A stretch of 64,000 nucleotides of DNA from assembly GCF_014638845.1 (NCBI RefSeq), contig NZ_BMFP01000002.1, positions 266,373 to 330,372 on the forward strand, written 5' to 3'. The notes beneath the pieces were generated by a model, which was given only the letters and a program-made list of their open reading frames with translations, searched no databases and was not told the origin of the DNA. The translations under genes and the position numbers were made by a program. Each line of letters starts with the position of its first letter. Positions within the stretch are counted from its first letter, which is position 1. Origin of the DNA: Pontibacter amylolyticus. Lineage in GTDB: Bacteria; Bacteroidota; Bacteroidia; Cytophagales; Hymenobacteraceae. Positions 26,236 through 35,369 of the stretch are shown here, piece by piece.

Positions 26236-27510
26236 TTAGTTTCCTCCTCTACCCGGGCGGCCACCGCCGCTGGAGTTAGTTCGTGCCGGAGGGCTTGATG
26301 TACCAGAGTTTCTGGATGGCGGAGAGTAGCTCGGCTGCGAACGCTGCACCGGCTCACTGCGCTGGTAACTTGGTTGAGAACGTTGCACCGGCTGGCTGCG
26401 CTGGTAGCTTGGCTGCGAGCGCTGTACTGGCTCGCGCTGAATCTGCTGACGCTGCACCGGCTGCTGCTGTATTCTTTCCTGGCGTTGCGTAGGCTGCTGT
26501 ATGCGCTGCTGGCGCTCCCGTGGCTGCGTAGCTGGCGACACATACTCTTCTCTCGACTGATTCATGCGCTGCACAGGCTGCTGACCTTCCGGTTGCTGGC
26601 GCGATGGCCTCACCTGGCCGCTCTGCGGATCATAACCACGGTTCGTAGTCGCCGGTCTGGCTGGCAAAGCACGACCCGTGTTTTCTCCTGCATTGATCTC
26701 CTGGCTTCTTGAGTTCGTATTGCCGTTGGTACGTTCTGTTCTGCTTGGGCGGGCATAGTCTGCACCTTGTGTGCGCTGTTCGTTGCTAACTGCTTCTGAT
26801 CGGTTTGGTCGGCCCGTTACACGCTCCGGGTTGCCCGTTGCAGGCACCACACTGCGCTCGCCACGCGGTCCGTACTGCACCTGACGCGGCTGCACCACTA
26901 CCGGACGGTCGTAGATAAAGCGGTTGCCGCCGTAGTAGCCTCGGTTATAACCATGATAGTAGCCGGCATAGTAGTTGTTGTACGGCCAGTACCTGTTACC
27001 CCAGAATGGATCATACATACCGTAATGGTGTCCCCAGCGGTTCCAGCCAGAGCCCCAGCCCATGCCTAATCCGATGCTCACGCGCAGACCGCTTCTTCTG
27101 TGCATGAACGGATCATACATGAAAGGATCGTAGAAGGGGTCATAATAGTAAGGATCATAATACGGACTTACCCCGCGGTGAACGTACGAAGTCGTCCAGT
27201 ACGGGTCCACATAGGCGTAGTTTGGTGTGTTCCAGGTTGCCTGCGGACGATAGGTGCGTCCGTCGTAGTACTCGTCGGCGGCGTAGTTCTGAGTCACATC
27301 GCCAGTGGCGGCCTGCTGGTTTTCCTCGGCAGAAGCGTACTGCTGCTGTTGGGGAGCCTGGGCCTGAGGCTGCACATATTCGGTACGGTCTGATGAGCTG
27401 TAATACATATCATCATACTCCGTCGACTGCATAGCTACCGGGCTGCTGCAACCAACCGCGAAAAGTGCAATCACAGGGGCTATTGCGGTGTATAGGTTTA
27501 TTTTTTTCAT
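26236..27510 (-). CDS. Tyr/Asp- and Gln/Arg-rich repeat lipoprotein
   Basis: 424 residues. The lipobox LFAVGC puts the lipidated Cys at 21. Residues 60-140 are rich in Tyr, Asp and Pro (repeats of YDPFYDPFMYDPF); a Gly/Trp-rich stretch with many Tyr follows to 210. From 215 onward the protein is low-complexity with Gln, Arg, Ser and Pro, ending in a 13-residue tandem repeat (SQPSYQRSQPVQR) and GGGRPGRGGN. No fold can be assigned; an unstructured, surface-exposed or cell-wall role is inferred only from composition. It leads a two-gene unit with the FadL-like porin. Confidence 0.75.
   Translation of the reverse strand: MKKINLYTAIAPVIALFAVGCSSPVAMQSTEYDDMYYSSSDRTEYVQPQAQAPQQQQYASAEENQQAATGDVTQNYAADEYYDGRTYRPQATWNTPNYAYVDPYWTTSYVHRGVSPYYDPYYYDPFYDPFMYDPFMHRRSGLRVSIGLGMGWGSGWNRWGHHYGMYDPFWGNRYWPYNNYYAGYYHGYNRGYYGGNRFIYDRPVVVQPRQVQYGPRGERSVVPATGNPERVTGRPNRSEAVSNEQRTQGADYARPSRTERTNGNTNSRSQEINAGENTGRALPARPATTNRGYDPQSGQVRPSRQQPEGQQPVQRMNQSREEYVSPATQPRERQQRIQQPTQRQERIQQQPVQRQQIQREPVQRSQPSYQRSQPVQRSQPSYQRSEPVQRSQPSYSPPSRNSGTSSPPARTNSSGGGRPGRGGN
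26333..26449. repeat. 39-bp tandem repeat in the lipoprotein gene
   Basis: Three consecutive, slightly diverged 39-bp units encode the 13-residue repeat SQPSYQRSQPVQR. Copy number could vary between strains because the frame is kept at any count. Confidence 0.7.
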
Positions 27511-27541
27511 GGCCTTCTGTGTTTCTAAAATGCTTCTATAT

Positions 27542-27566
27542 CAAAGATATAAACACAATAGCGCAA
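27542..27566 (-). promoter_or_regulatory. Candidate promoter for the lipoprotein-FadL unit
   Basis: On the minus strand TATCTTTG (27549-27542) matches the TAnnTTTG -7 box and lies about 32 nt before the ATG at 27510. A TTG at 27566-27564 is 14 nt upstream, shorter than usual, so the -33 element is uncertain. Confidence 0.4.
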
Positions 27567-27595
27567 AACCTTATCAATAGTATAATATATTAACG

Positions 27596-27603
27596 TAATT
27601 TTG
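27596..27603 (+). promoter_or_regulatory. Candidate -7 box for proS
   Basis: TAATTTTG fits TAnnTTTG. It would give a leader of about 85 nt for proS. No clear TTG stands at the -33 position. Confidence 0.35.
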
Positions 27604-27695
27604 GGCCGGAATGATTTTAAATCTTCTCTATGCGAAGAGCAATATCCATTCCAAAAAGATTTACAATTAGAGATATACAATAAATAATTTTAAAA

Positions 27696-29174
27696 ATGAG
27701 TAAAGGGCTGCCAAAAAGAAGCGAAGACTACTCCTTATGGTATAACGAACTGGTGAAAAAAGCCGGTCTGGCGGAGAATTCCTCCGTTCGCGGCTGTATG
27801 GTGATCAAGCCATACGGATTCGCCATCTGGGAAAAAATGCAACGTCAGCTAGACGATATGTTCAAGGCCACGGGCCATGAGAACGCCTACTTCCCGCTGT
27901 TCGTGCCCAAGAGCCTGTTCGAGGCCGAGGAGCAGAACGCCGAAGGCTTTGCCAAGGAGTGCGCAGTAGTGACGCACTACCGTCTGCAATCAGACCCTGA
28001 CAAGCCCGGCAAACTGCGCGTAGACCCGAATGCTAAACTCGAAGAAGAGCTGATTGTTCGACCAACTTCTGAGGCCGTGATCTGGGACACGTACAAAGGC
28101 TGGATCCAGAGCTACCGCGACCTGCCCTTGCTCATAAACCAGTGGGCGAACGTAGTGCGCTGGGAAATGCGTACGCGTCTGTTCCTGCGCACGACGGAGT
28201 TCCTCTGGCAGGAGGGCCATACGGCTCATGCCACCGCTGAGGAGGCTATCGCCGAAACCAGGCAAATGCTGGAGGTATACGCCACCTTTGCCGAGCAATA
28301 CATAGCCCTGCCGGTTATACGCGGGGTAAAAACACCAAACGAGCGCTTCGCCGGCGCCCTTGACACGTATTGCATCGAAGGTTTGATGCAGGATGGCAAG
28401 GCTTTGCAGGCAGGCACATCCCACTTCCTGGGCCAGAACTTTGCAAAGGCTTTTGATGTGAAGTTCGCCACCAAAGAGGGCGGGCTGGAGTACGTATGGG
28501 GCACTTCGTGGGGTGTGAGCACGCGCCTGATGGGTGCGCTTGTAATGGCTCACTCCGACGACGAAGGCCTGGTGCTTCCTCCAAAACTGGCTCCTATCCA
28601 GGTGGTGATCGTGCCGATTTACAAAGGCGAAGAGCAACTGGCCCAGATCAGCGAGAAAGTAGAGCAACTCCGGAAAGAACTGATGGCCAAAGGCATCAGC
28701 GTGAAGTTCGACAACCGCGACACCGAGCGTCCTGGCTATAAGTTTGCTGAATGGGAGCTGAAGGGTGTGCCGGTGCGCATCGCTATCGGTGCCCGTGACC
28801 TGGAGAACGGCACGGCCGAAGTCGCCCGCCGCGACACCAAGGAGAAGAGCACGCAGCAATTCGACAGCCTGGCAACCTACATCCCTGCCCTGCTCGACGA
28901 GATACAGGCAAACATCTACAACCGCGCGCTGACCTACCGGGAGGAGAACACGACCAAGGTAGACAGCTACGAGGAGTTCAAGCAGGTGCTCGACACCAAA
29001 GGCGGCTTTGTGCTGGCCCACTGGGACGGCACACCGGAGACCGAAGAGCGCATCAAAGAAGAAACCAAAGCCACGATTCGCTGCATCGCCCTGGATACTC
29101 CTGAAGAAGACGGCGTGGACATGATCACAGGAAAGCCATCGAAACAGAGGGTATATTTTGCTAAGGCTTATTAA
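27696..29174 (+). CDS. proS: Prolyl-tRNA synthetase (archaeal/eukaryal type)
   Basis: 492 residues, a class II synthetase that charges tRNA-Pro. Class motifs are visible: [16 protein letters not shown] (motif 1 region), [19 protein letters not shown] (motif 2) and [20 protein letters not shown] (motif 3). The anticodon-binding domain starts near 305 (VVIVPIYKG). The C-terminal zinc-like domain ends in the family's typical Tyr (FAKAY). It lacks the large editing insertion of the bacterial form, so it is the ProS type 3 common in Bacteroidota. Its stop codon overlaps the AATTGTT repeat tract at 29171. Confidence 0.97.
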   Translation: MSKGLPKRSEDYSLWYNELVKKAGLAENSSVRGCMVIKPYGFAIWEKMQRQLDDMFKATGHENAYFPLFVPKSLFEAEEQNAEGFAKECAVVTHYRLQSDPDKPGKLRVDPNAKLEEELIVRPTSEAVIWDTYKGWIQSYRDLPLLINQWANVVRWEMRTRLFLRTTEFLWQEGHTAHATAEEAIAETRQMLEVYATFAEQYIALPVIRGVKTPNERFAGALDTYCIEGLMQDGKALQAGTSHFLGQNFAKAFDVKFATKEGGLEYVWGTSWGVSTRLMGALVMAHSDDEGLVLPPKLAPIQVVIVPIYKGEEQLAQISEKVEQLRKELMAKGISVKFDNRDTERPGYKFAEWELKGVPVRIAIGARDLENGTAEVARRDTKEKSTQQFDSLATYIPALLDEIQANIYNRALTYREENTTKVDSYEEFKQVLDTKGGFVLAHWDGTPETEERIKEETKATIRCIALDTPEEDGVDMITGKPSKQRVYFAKAY

Positions 29175-29351
29175 TTGTTAATTGTTGATTGCTGATTGTT
29201 TTCGGCAGATAATCATAAAAAGCGTCGCTTTCCGGATAGGGAGGCGGCGCTTTTGCTTTACGGTTATCCAGGTTTTCGCTTGATGCTATGCCTACGTATA
29301 ACCTTCTACTCTGTCGTCATCCAACAATTAACAATCAACAATTATCAATTA
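29171..29351. repeat. Inverted AATTGTT-type tracts around the proS terminator
   Basis: The left tract (29171-29200) is built of AATTGTT/GATTGTT heptamers and begins within the proS stop codon. The right tract (29322-29351) is its near-perfect reverse complement and lies just before the NfeD gene. They enclose the proS terminator. Base pairing over about 30 bp is possible. Confidence 0.7.
29218..29254 (+). terminator. Intrinsic terminator of proS
   Basis: An 11-bp stem with one G-T pair (29218-29228 with 29244-29254) followed by a short T tract. It lies inside the inverted AATTGTT tracts. Confidence 0.65.
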
Positions 29352-29384
29352 TTTGCTATATTTACCTAAACCTACTCCGAAACT

Positions 29385-29858
29385 ATGCTCTTAGACTGGC
29401 TTACAGTAGTGCTGCTTATAGGCATCGGTCTTGTCCTGATCGTGGTGGAGCTCATCTTCGTACCGGGCGTCACCATTGTGGGCATTCTGGGTTTCATACT
29501 GGTAGCCGTGGGCATCTGGATCAGCTATGCTGCTCTGGGTACCGAAACAGGGCATCTTGTACTGGCCGGATCGGTACTGGCTGGTGGAATAGCACTTTTC
29601 TATAGCTTCAGATCGGAGGCCTGGTCACGGTTTGCGCTCAAAGACAGCAACAAAAGCCGGGTGAACGAAGAAACGCCCCATTTGCTGGAGGTTGGTGAAG
29701 AAGGTATAACCGTATCGGCGCTTCGACCTCAGGGCACGGCCATTTTTAAGGAGCGGCGCCACGAAGTGCAGACAACCGGCACCTTTCTGCCACCCAACAC
29801 TCCCGTGCGCATCATCAAAATAGTAGCGAATAAAATCACAGTAGAAGCAATTACCTAA
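29385..29858 (+). CDS. Short NfeD-like membrane protein
   Basis: 157 residues with three hydrophobic segments (roughly 4-26, 28-50 and 57-75). A small OB-fold follows (EVGEEGITVSALRPQGTAIF, RRHEVQTTGTFLPPNTPVRII), the standard NfeD C-terminal domain. It lacks the ClpP-like protease part of long NfeD proteins. It ends 9 nt before the flotillin gene. In bacteria these pairs form membrane microdomain complexes, with NfeD as partner of the flotillin. No consensus promoter is clear; TATATTTA at 29357 may be a weak -7 box. Confidence 0.9.
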   Translation: MLLDWLTVVLLIGIGLVLIVVELIFVPGVTIVGILGFILVAVGIWISYAALGTETGHLVLAGSVLAGGIALFYSFRSEAWSRFALKDSNKSRVNEETPHLLEVGEEGITVSALRPQGTAIFKERRHEVQTTGTFLPPNTPVRIIKIVANKITVEAIT

Positions 29859-29867
29859 AACAACTCA

Positions 29868-30854
29868 ATGGAAAATTTTTCAATTTTATTCCTGATTGCG
29901 GGCGGCATCATCCTGCTGTTCATCTTCTTATACTTTGTGCCGATCAGCCTCTGGATCACGGCCCTTTTCTCGGGCGTAAAGGTTGGCCTGCTGGAGCTCG
30001 TGTTCATGCGCATCCGTAAGGTGCCGCCAAGCCTCATCGTCAATTCCATGATCAACGCCACCAAGGCAGGTATAGACGTGACCACCACGGAGCTCGAAAC
30101 CCACTACCTGGCCGGCGGTAACGTACCCAATGTTATCCGGGCGCTCATCTCAGCTGACAAAGCCAATATCCCGCTCTCTTTCAAGCAGGCCACTGCCATC
30201 GACCTGGCAGGCCGCGATGTGTTTGAAGCCGTGACTACCTCGGTAAACCCGAAGGTGATCAATACACCCAATGTGGCCGCGGTAGCCCAGGATGGTATCC
30301 AGCTCATCGCCAAAGCCAGGGTAACGGTGCGCGCCAACATCATGCAGTTAGTAGGTGGCGCCGGTGAGGAGACTATTCTGGCCCGTGTGGGTGAAGGTAT
30401 CGTGACATCCATCGGTTCATCCGCGTCGCACAAGAGCGTGCTGGAAAACCCCGATATGATTTCGAAACTGGTGCTACAGAAAGGCCTCGATGCCGGCACA
30501 GCTTACGAAATCCTGTCCATCGATATTGCCGACATTGACGTAGGGGAGAACATTGGTGCCAAGCTGCAGATTGACCAGGCAGGCGCCGACCTGAAAGTAG
30601 CCGAGGCCAAAGCCGAAGAGCGCCGTGCCATGGCTGTTGCCGTGGAGCAGGAAATGAAAGCCAAAGCCCAGGAAGCACGCGCCTCCGTAATTGCGGCCGA
30701 GGTAGAGATTCCGCAGGCCATCGCAGCTGCCTTCCGAAGCGGCAACCTCGGCATCATGGACTACTACAAGATGCAGAACATCCAGTCCGATACTGACATG
30801 CGCAACTCCATTGCCAACCCAAGCCAGGGCGGGCAGAACAAGCCGAAGGAGTAA
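29868..30854 (+). CDS. floA: Flotillin-like protein FloA
   Basis: 328 residues. A single N-terminal hairpin-like membrane segment ([19 protein letters not shown]) is followed by an SPFH/PHB domain with the FloA phrases [39 protein letters not shown] and [17 protein letters not shown]. An Ala/Glu-rich coiled coil at about 240-295 ([20 protein letters not shown]) drives oligomerisation. It organises lipid microdomains at the inner membrane. It forms a unit with the NfeD gene and is closed by a strong terminator whose stem is made of the dispersed oligomer. Confidence 0.95.
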   Translation: MENFSILFLIAGGIILLFIFLYFVPISLWITALFSGVKVGLLELVFMRIRKVPPSLIVNSMINATKAGIDVTTTELETHYLAGGNVPNVIRALISADKANIPLSFKQATAIDLAGRDVFEAVTTSVNPKVINTPNVAAVAQDGIQLIAKARVTVRANIMQLVGGAGEETILARVGEGIVTSIGSSASHKSVLENPDMISKLVLQKGLDAGTAYEILSIDIADIDVGENIGAKLQIDQAGADLKVAEAKAEERRAMAVAVEQEMKAKAQEARASVIAAEVEIPQAIAAAFRSGNLGIMDYYKMQNIQSDTDMRNSIANPSQGGQNKPKE

Positions 30855-30869
30855 AGCTTTTGCTCACAA

Positions 30870-30915
30870 AACAACAGCGGCTATACCTGCATCAGGTATA
30901 GCCGCTGTTGTTTTT
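30870..30915 (+). terminator. Terminator of floA built from an inverted oligomer pair
   Basis: A perfect 20-bp stem (30870-30889 with 30893-30912) with a 3-nt loop and a T tract. The loop-proximal half of the stem is CTATACCTG/CAGGTATAG, the oligomer found throughout the window. Confidence 0.9.
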
Positions 30916-31077
30916 GGCGCATGCTTATTGCCCGTATGCTCCCTACCTACTCTCTCCCTGGCGCTAAACCACACGACTTAGCTGGGGGCGGTGTTTGGCC
31001 TCATCATCCAACCAACCTGTCGGGTGACATGCTCTCATGCTAATATCAAAAGCTATACCTATACCTGCTAAAAACAA

Positions 31078-31108
31078 AAGCCCGTGACGCATTCTGGCCA
31101 CGGGCTTT
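31078..31108 (-). terminator. Intrinsic terminator of the minus-strand lipoprotein gene
   Basis: A 10-bp GC-rich stem (31078-31087 with 31099-31108), followed on the minus strand by TTGTTTTT. Two overlapping direct copies of TATACCT lie next to it at 31054-31066. Confidence 0.75.
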
Positions 31109-31133
31109 CGTTCTTTATAATGTGTTCTAAATC

Positions 31134-31970
31134 CTAGCTTTCTTTCAGCGTGATGGTGCGCGTTACGGTATTGTAAGGACCAGGTATAACGGCGCCGGCG
31201 TTGTTGATCAGCTCCAGCTTGATGGTTGTTTCGCCCATCGGCAGGCCCTCGATGATGTGCGGCATCCACTTGTCCAGGATAAACTCGTTGCCATTGATCG
31301 TAGCGCGCACCTTGTTGCCGGTCGTCGACAGGTCGGTGTTCACCAGGTAGAAGTCCAGCATGATGCGGCGGGTGTCGCTGCCTACGTACTCGCCCTTCGG
31401 ACGGCTGTAGAACATGTGCTGCCCCTTCATGTCGAACTCCATGCGTTGCTGTGGTCTGCCCACTGTAACCATACGCAGGTCATAGGCACCTTTGTGCTTC
31501 AAACTCTCGTGGTAAGAACGCGAAATGAAAGATAGCACCACGTGCTCACCTTCCTCCATTTCTTTCGTGAAGGAAGTCTCGTAGTGGGCCGTGTAAGGCT
31601 CGTTGTCAACAATGTTGTGAATGTGCTGTCCTTCCTTTGAGTTAGCCATAAACTCCGAATTAGAGTGAGGCGTCATACGCGTAAGCTGGAAGTTAGACAG
31701 TTCGTATACAAACTCTACCGGGCCAGGCTGCACTACGCCGTTCTCAGGAGGAGTATTCAGTCGCAGCTGGGACTCAGGGTATTTCTGCGAATCGTCGAAA
31801 GCAAATACACGCAATCCGCCTTTGCTCATCACGGCTCCCGTAGGCGTTGGCCCTGTGGTGGTGGCCATTACCGGGGTGCGTGTTTCATCATCCTGCATCT
31901 GGCGTGTGGTGTCGCAGGAAGCAAAAGCCAGCATAAGGGCCGAAGCAAAGAGTAAGTAGGTTTTTTTCAT
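31134..31970 (-). CDS. Uncharacterised lipoprotein
   Basis: 278 residues with a lipobox (LMLAFASC), so the mature N-terminus is a lipidated Cys near 19. A Thr/Pro-rich linker to about 50 is followed by a beta-rich domain. The phrase GQHIHNIVDNEPYTAHYETSFTKEM and the following LSFISRSYHESLK recur in homologues I have seen annotated loosely as phosphopeptide-binding proteins in Bacteroidota, but I cannot support that function here. A C-terminal strand pair (GETTIKLELINNAGAVI) resembles a DUF4399-like fold. It is divergent from the 2OG oxygenase gene and stands alone. Confidence 0.65.
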   Translation of the reverse strand: MKKTYLLFASALMLAFASCDTTRQMQDDETRTPVMATTTGPTPTGAVMSKGGLRVFAFDDSQKYPESQLRLNTPPENGVVQPGPVEFVYELSNFQLTRMTPHSNSEFMANSKEGQHIHNIVDNEPYTAHYETSFTKEMEEGEHVVLSFISRSYHESLKHKGAYDLRMVTVGRPQQRMEFDMKGQHMFYSRPKGEYVGSDTRRIMLDFYLVNTDLSTTGNKVRATINGNEFILDKWMPHIIEGLPMGETTIKLELINNAGAVIPGPYNTVTRTITLKES

Positions 31971-32068
31971 CTAGAGGGGGTTTGAATTAGCAAATAGCCA
32001 ATATACTGTTTTTATTTGTATATTGCGCACTACGTAATATTAACGTAAAAGTATACAAAAAAGACTAT

Positions 32069-33052
32069 ATGAGCGAGATTTTGTTTGATGAAGTTCCTTC
32101 ATTGGACCTGGCTGATTTTACATCGGGGGATGAGGGACGCAGAGCGCGTTTTGTGCAGGAGTTGGGAAACGCTTATCAGAACATTGGCTTTATCGCCCTG
32201 AAAAACCACGGCCTGAGCGATGACCTGACCGGAAGACTCTACGCCGCCGTGAAGAAATTTTTTGCCTTGCCCGATGAGGTGAAGCAAAAGTATGAAAACC
32301 CTGAACTTGCCGGCCAGCGTGGCTACGTGGGCAAGGGTAAGGAGAAGGCCAAAGGCTTCAACACCGGCGACCTGAAAGAGTTCTACCATGTGGGTCAGGA
32401 GCTGAGCGGTATTCCGGACAACGACCCGATCAAGGCAGAATATCCGGAGAACATCTGGCCAACCGAAGTGCCGGAACTGAAAGATACCACCCTGGAGGCT
32501 TACACGAAGCTGGAGGCAGCCGGCAAGCAGGTACTGCGCGCTATCGCCATCCACCTGGGCCTGGAGGAAACGTACTTCGACGAGAAAGTGAAGTATGGCA
32601 ACAGCATTTTGCGCCCGATCCACTACTTCCCGATCGAAAACCCGGACAGTGTGCCGGCTGATGCCGTGCGTGCCGCAGAGCACGGCGACATTAACCTGAT
32701 CACGCTCCTGATGGGTGCCAGCGCCGACGGTCTGCAGGTGCTGCGCCGCGATGGCAAGTGGATCCCGATCACGGCCCTGCCTGAGCAGGTGGTGGTAAAC
32801 GTGGGCGACATGCTGGCCCGCCTGACCAACAACAAGCTGAAGTCGACCATCCACCGTGTGGTAAACCCGCCGCGCGAGCTGATGCATACCTCCCGCTACT
32901 CTATTCCGTTCTTCATGCACCCGCGTTCCGAAATGGACCTGACCTGCCTGGAGAGCTGCATTGACGAGCAGAACCCAAAAGCCTATCCGGATGCCACTGC
33001 AGGTGAGTACCTGAACGAGCGCCTGGTGGAACTGGGGCTTAAAAAAGCTTAA
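32069..33052 (+). CDS. Isopenicillin N synthase-like 2-oxoglutarate/Fe(II) oxygenase
   Basis: 327 residues of the DIOX_N plus 2OG-FeII_Oxy family. The N-terminal motif NIGFIALKNHGL (38-49) is typical. Iron ligands are His205, Asp207 (EHGDINLIT) and His262 (STIHRVVNP), and the 2-oxoglutarate salt bridge is Arg276 with Ser278 (RYSIP). It should oxidise a small metabolite; plants and bacteria use such enzymes on very different substrates and none can be chosen here. It precedes chrA by 65 bp with a terminator between, so it is probably transcribed alone. It contains no copy of the dispersed oligomer. Confidence 0.88.
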   Translation: MSEILFDEVPSLDLADFTSGDEGRRARFVQELGNAYQNIGFIALKNHGLSDDLTGRLYAAVKKFFALPDEVKQKYENPELAGQRGYVGKGKEKAKGFNTGDLKEFYHVGQELSGIPDNDPIKAEYPENIWPTEVPELKDTTLEAYTKLEAAGKQVLRAIAIHLGLEETYFDEKVKYGNSILRPIHYFPIENPDSVPADAVRAAEHGDINLITLLMGASADGLQVLRRDGKWIPITALPEQVVVNVGDMLARLTNNKLKSTIHRVVNPPRELMHTSRYSIPFFMHPRSEMDLTCLESCIDEQNPKAYPDATAGEYLNERLVELGLKKA

Positions 33053-33072
33053 CTGAACTGAAACCAGTAAGA

Positions 33073-33107
33073 AGAGAGATGGTGCCCGCGCCGTCTCTCT
33101 TTTTTTG
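33073..33107 (+). terminator. Intrinsic terminator of the 2OG oxygenase gene
   Basis: A 10-bp stem with one G-T pair (33073-33082 with 33091-33100) followed by a run of T. Confidence 0.8.
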
Positions 33108-33117
33108 AACCCACGGC

Positions 33118-34287
33118 ATGAGTCTGCGCTACTACATCTTCCTGAAAGACGTACTATTGCTCGCCCTGACCTCGTTTGGCGGACCGCAGGCGCATATCGC
33201 TTTGATGCTCCGGCTGCTGGTGAACAAGCGCCGCTACTTAACGGAGCAGGAACTCATCGAACTCAACGCCCTTTGCCAGATTCTGCCTGGCCCCACCTCC
33301 ACCCAAACCCTCACGGCTATTGGTTACCGCATCGGCGGACCCAACCTGGCTTACCTCACCCTGCTGGTATGGCTGCTGCCAGCTTCTACTATCATGGCTT
33401 GCGCCGCGCTGGGCATTTCCTACATGCAGAAGAACAATATCTCGCTTGATTTTCTGCGCTTTATACAGCCCATGGCGGTTGGTTTCGTTTCGTATGCGGC
33501 CTATGCCATCAGCTCCAAAGTAGTCAACACCAAGCTAGCCATTGGCATCATGGTGGTCTCCGGTATACTGGCCTACTTTTTCCACTCTCCCTGGGTATAC
33601 CCGCTGCTCCTGATTTCCGGGGGGGCTATCACGGCGCTCCGCTTCAGGCAGCACCCGCAGGAAAAGGACAAAAAACTCCGCATACAGTGGGCAAACTTTA
33701 TACTCTATGTAGGGGTGCTGATCGTGGCAGCCGTATTGGGCGGGGCGACCTCGTCCCTTCCGATCAGGCTCTTCGAGAACTTTTACCGCAACGGCAGCCT
33801 GGTATTTGGTGGCGGGCAGGTACTCATCCCCCTGATGTTCACCGAGTTTGTTGACTTTAAGAAGTATCTAACAGGCGAAGAGTTTCTGTCCGGTTTCGCG
33901 GTGGCGCAGGCCCTTCCCGGACCCGTATTTTCTTTCTGCGCATTTATCGGCAACCTGGCCATGCGGGAGCATGGGGTGTGGGGGCAGTTACTGGGCTCAC
34001 TAGTCGCTACGGTCGGCATTTTCCTGCCCGGTACCTTCCTGATCTTCTTTGTGATCCGCTTCTGGGACGACCTGAAAAAATACAGGGTCGTTCGGGCCTC
34101 GCTGGAAGGCATTAATGCCGTCAGTTCAGGCATGGTGGTGGCGGCAGCCATTATGCTCTACCATCCCATAGACAATACCCCGCTTAACTTTGGCATTGTC
34201 GTGGCCACTTTTTGTGTGTTGCTTTTCACCCGTATACCCGCGCCCATCATCATTCTGGTAGGCTTTGCGCTGGGTTTTATATTTTAA
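33118..34287 (+). CDS. chrA: Chromate transporter, two-domain ChrA form
   Basis: 389 residues with two tandem CHR domains, the long-chain form. The N-terminal one has FGGPQAHIALMLRLLV and LCQILPGPTSTQT, and the C-terminal one FGGGQVLIPLMFTEFV and AVAQALPGPVFSFCAF, the paired motifs of the family. About ten membrane helices are predicted. It exports chromate by analogy to characterised ChrA. No chrB or regulator is adjacent. The start is an ATG at 33118, only 10 nt after the terminator T tract, so its promoter must overlap the upstream gene end. Confidence 0.92.
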   Translation: MSLRYYIFLKDVLLLALTSFGGPQAHIALMLRLLVNKRRYLTEQELIELNALCQILPGPTSTQTLTAIGYRIGGPNLAYLTLLVWLLPASTIMACAALGISYMQKNNISLDFLRFIQPMAVGFVSYAAYAISSKVVNTKLAIGIMVVSGILAYFFHSPWVYPLLLISGGAITALRFRQHPQEKDKKLRIQWANFILYVGVLIVAAVLGGATSSLPIRLFENFYRNGSLVFGGGQVLIPLMFTEFVDFKKYLTGEEFLSGFAVAQALPGPVFSFCAFIGNLAMREHGVWGQLLGSLVATVGIFLPGTFLIFFVIRFWDDLKKYRVVRASLEGINAVSSGMVVAAAIMLYHPIDNTPLNFGIVVATFCVLLFTRIPAPIIILVGFALGFIF

Positions 34288-34324
34288 GGCTCGCTGTACC
34301 TTGGCATCAGGGTATACCTCAAAA

Positions 34325-34356
34325 AAAGCTGCCCATGCGTTTGCACAGGCAGCTTT
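34325..34356. terminator. Terminator between convergent chrA and rfbA
   Basis: A 9-bp stem (34325-34333 with 34348-34356) between convergent genes. The A tract on the left serves the minus strand; the plus-strand T tract is weak. Confidence 0.65.
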
Positions 34357-34381
34357 CTTGTTTATTCTATAGAGTCTATAC

Positions 34382-35257
34382 CTATCGGATTGTCTTTTCC
34401 TTCATGATGCGGAGCAGATACTCCCCGTAGCCGCTTTTTCGGAGCGGCTCTGCTACGGCCTTCAGCTGCTCGTCCGAGATGAAGCCCATGCGCCAGGCCA
34501 CCTCCTCGATGCAGCCGATCTTGAGCCCCTGCCGCTCCTCGATCACCTGCACAAACGTGGCCGCCTGCATCAGCGACTGGACCGTGCCGGTGTCGAGCCA
34601 GGCCGTGCCGCGGTTCAGCACCCCGACCTTCAGCCTGCCCCGCCGCAGATACTCGCGGTTGACGTCCGTGATCTCGTACTCGCCCCGCGGGCTGGGCTCC
34701 AGGCGCTTGGCAATTTCAACAACGTCATTGTCGTAGAAGTAGAGGCCCGGCACGGCGTAGCTGCTCTTGGGCTCCGCGGGCTTCTCCTCGATGGAGACCG
34801 CCCTGCCCTGCTCGTCGAACTCGACCACGCCGTAGCGCTCCGGGTCCTGCACATGGTAGGCGTACACCACCCCGCCGTCCGGGTCGGCGTTGGCCTGCAG
34901 CAGCTGGCTCATGCCGGCGCCGTAGAAGATGTTGTCGCCCAGCACCAGCGCCACCTTGTCCCGCCCGATGAACTCCTCCCCGAGCACGAAGGCCTGCGCC
35001 AGCCCGTTGGGCACCTCCTGCACAGCGTAGCTGAAGCGGCAGCCGATGCGACTTCCATCGCCGAGCAGCCGCTCGAAGAGGGGCAGGTCGTGGGGCGTGG
35101 AGATGATTAGTATCTCCCGGATACCCGCCAGCATCAGCGTGGAGAGCGGGTAGTAGATCATGGGCTTGTCGTAGACGGGCATGAGCTGCTTGCTCACGGC
35201 CAGCGTCAGGGGGTGGAGTCGGGTGCCGGAGCCCCCGGCCAGGATAATGCCTTTCAT
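34382..35257 (-). CDS. rfbA: Glucose-1-phosphate thymidylyltransferase
   Basis: 291 residues that start with the nucleotide-binding [11 protein letters not shown] motif (8-18). [22 protein letters not shown] and [12 protein letters not shown] are the other RmlA signatures. It makes dTDP-glucose from dTTP and glucose-1-phosphate, the first step to dTDP-rhamnose. It is the last gene of a minus-strand series galE-rfbB-rfbC-rfbA. Like its two rfb neighbours it is markedly GC-rich and almost free of the AGGTATA oligomer, unlike the rest of the window, which may reflect transfer. Confidence 0.97.
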   Translation of the reverse strand: MKGIILAGGSGTRLHPLTLAVSKQLMPVYDKPMIYYPLSTLMLAGIREILIISTPHDLPLFERLLGDGSRIGCRFSYAVQEVPNGLAQAFVLGEEFIGRDKVALVLGDNIFYGAGMSQLLQANADPDGGVVYAYHVQDPERYGVVEFDEQGRAVSIEEKPAEPKSSYAVPGLYFYDNDVVEIAKRLEPSPRGEYEITDVNREYLRRGRLKVGVLNRGTAWLDTGTVQSLMQAATFVQVIEERQGLKIGCIEEVAWRMGFISDEQLKAVAEPLRKSGYGEYLLRIMKEKTIR

Positions 35258-35369
35258 TTGTCTTCCGTCAGTTTTTGTGTTTGATGCTCGGGCGGGGTCT
35301 ACACGAGTTCCGCCCGGGCAAAGGTAATAAAATCCCCGGCAAGGGCTGCTCGCCCCGCCTGAGCGGGCA

